Source: Campylobacteraceae bacterium (lineage in GTDB: Bacteria > Campylobacterota > Campylobacteria > Campylobacterales > Sulfurovaceae). Taken from it: DNA of 5,529 nucleotides. The notes beneath the pieces were generated by a model that was given only the letters and a program-made list of their open reading frames with translations, was not told the DNA's origin and made no database searches. The DNA is taken from the NCBI GenBank assembly GCA_027079365.1, contig JALWVW010000171.1, forward strand, positions 1 through 5,529. The letters run 5' to 3'. A program made the position numbers and the translations under genes. Of the stretch, positions 4,599 through 5,529 are shown in pieces. Position 1 is the stretch's first letter. Every line of letters begins with the position of its first letter.

Positions 4599-5529
4599 AT
4601 GTTTTTTATTGTCAATCATGAAAACAGTATCATTGCTGCAGATGCTGATTTTCTAGAAGGGGTGGGTGCTGAGGATATCTATGAAGCAGCACTGCTTATC
4701 AAAAAAGGCGAAGTAGTACTTGATGAGCTGGAGCAGTCCATCACCTACTTTCAAAAAAGTAATGCCTTTTCCAAAACCAGACTGTCTACTTTTCTGGGTG
4801 ATGCCTATCTCTATATGATTAACGAGGAGATCTCCCAAGATAGCGAAGAGGACAAAGAACAGGAAGTACTGCCCGGGAATGAAGCACCAGAAGAGGCGCT
4901 TTTCAATCTGGCTATCCCGCAGGCGGGAATGATGACAGATGATATCAGAGAAGAGGAAGAAAGCACTGCTGCCATCGATAAAACAGAGTTCCCAACAGAA
5001 GAGATATTCAGTCTTTCTGAGCATAATGAAGAGGATATTTCATTAGAAGATACACCCTTTACACTCTCTGAGCCCGAGGAGACTAGCAATGATCTTCTTC
5101 ACACTGATGCAGCAAATATCCAAGAATTGGAGCTTCTTGATATTTCTAAAGAAGAAATATCCCAAGAACCGATGGATATCTCCGAAGAGATCATTGGTCT
5201 TCTCGATACGGATAGCGGGGCAGACAATTTGGCAGAAGAGTCTTCGGAAGATCCGGAAGAAGAAAAGCTGAATCTTACCATAACAGACGAGCCTGTCCTC
5301 TCTATTATGGAGGATGAGAGAAGAGAAGATCTCGAAGAAATATCAGCAGCATCTATGCTTAATGAGATACCCCCTATCCTATCCCCGGAAGCAGACCTTT
5401 CTCGGAAACAGGAAGAAGAGAAAGGGGCTGCAAACAATACAGAGACACCTGGCAATACACCCGAAAATCCTAATCAAACCAGAGTAACTGATTTTAAGGA
5501 GATCGCTAAATTGATTGGGGTCTCAGAAG
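4599..5529 (+). CDS. acidic protein of unknown function, N-terminal 310 codons (partial)
   Basis: The frame is open from ATG 4599 to the right edge, so the C-terminus is missing. I do not recognise a named family. Residues 1-75 look folded: MFFIVNHENSIIAAD, then DFLEGVGAEDIYEAALLIKK and a helix to about 73. The opening (hydrophobic strand, polar turn, IIAAD-x-x-FL) faintly recalls a PAS-like input module, which is a guess. Residues about 76-293 are rich in Glu and Asp with Ser, Thr and Pro and should be largely disordered. This stretch has no cysteine and carries short recurring hydrophobic motifs such as FNLAI, IFSLSE, FTLSEPEE, LLDISKEE, MDISEE and LNLTITDE. From about 294 (TRVTDFKEIAKLIGVSE) the composition returns to normal, suggesting that another folded domain begins at the edge. 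No signal peptide or membrane segment is seen, so a cytoplasmic location is likely. The gene may be its own transcription unit or may be read through from uvrC. Confidence 0.85.
   Translation, partial: MFFIVNHENSIIAADADFLEGVGAEDIYEAALLIKKGEVVLDELEQSITYFQKSNAFSKTRLSTFLGDAYLYMINEEISQDSEEDKEQEVLPGNEAPEEALFNLAIPQAGMMTDDIREEEESTAAIDKTEFPTEEIFSLSEHNEEDISLEDTPFTLSEPEETSNDLLHTDAANIQELELLDISKEEISQEPMDISEEIIGLLDTDSGADNLAEESSEDPEEEKLNLTITDEPVLSIMEDERREDLEEISAASMLNEIPPILSPEADLSRKQEEEKGAANNTETPGNTPENPNQTRVTDFKEIAKLIGVSE

Noticed and set aside
4653..5455. Serine-rich antisense frames opposite the acidic protein (4653-5024, 4811-5089, 5099-5455) and a plus-strand frame at 5089-5271
   Set aside because: The antisense of GAA/GAG/GAT-rich codons naturally lacks stops and gives Ser/Phe/Leu-rich nonsense; the composition explains them.

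Overview
This 5.5 kb window reads as ordinary chromosomal DNA from a member of the Campylobacterota (Epsilonproteobacteria), probably a Sulfurovum- or Sulfurimonas-like, possibly marine, bacterium. The placement is inference. It rests on heavy use of AGA and ATA codons, Campylobacterota-like UvrC and DUF721-type proteins, an NhaD-type sodium/proton antiporter, and an extended -10 promoter element without a clear -35, which is typical of the phylum. No mobile elements, tRNA, rRNA or CRISPR arrays are visible, and coding density is very high.

Layout: the left 2.2 kb is read on the minus strand and forms a tightly packed, overlapping cluster. In transcription order it holds a short lipoprotein gene with an LptM/YifL-like CGxK motif (about 2226 to 2038), nadB for L-aspartate oxidase (2051 or 2069 to 591), and the first 199 codons of nhaD (598 to 1, running off the left edge). 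Each gene overlaps the next by a few to about 30 bases, so translational coupling is likely. NadB starts de novo NAD synthesis and NhaD exchanges Na+ for H+ across the inner membrane; no direct functional link between them is evident.

The right part is read on the plus strand. A DUF721/DciA-like gene (2188-2646) is followed 8 bases later by complete uvrC (2655-4439), suggesting a small DNA replication/repair transcription unit. After a 159-base AT-rich gap, a gene with a strong Shine-Dalgarno sequence starts at 4599 and runs off the right edge. It encodes a very acidic, cysteine-free protein of unknown function.

The most interesting spots are: (1) the divergent junction at 2160-2235, where the 5' ends of the lipoprotein and DciA-like genes overlap and an extended -10 box lies so close to the DciA-like ATG that its mRNA may be leaderless; (2) the acidic protein, with a small possibly PAS-like N-terminal unit and about 200 residues of acidic linker carrying recurring short hydrophobic motifs; (3) UvrC, which has its nuclease residues but lacks the first of the four cysteines described as iron-sulfur ligands in E. 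coli UvrC. I see no clearly new multi-gene system.
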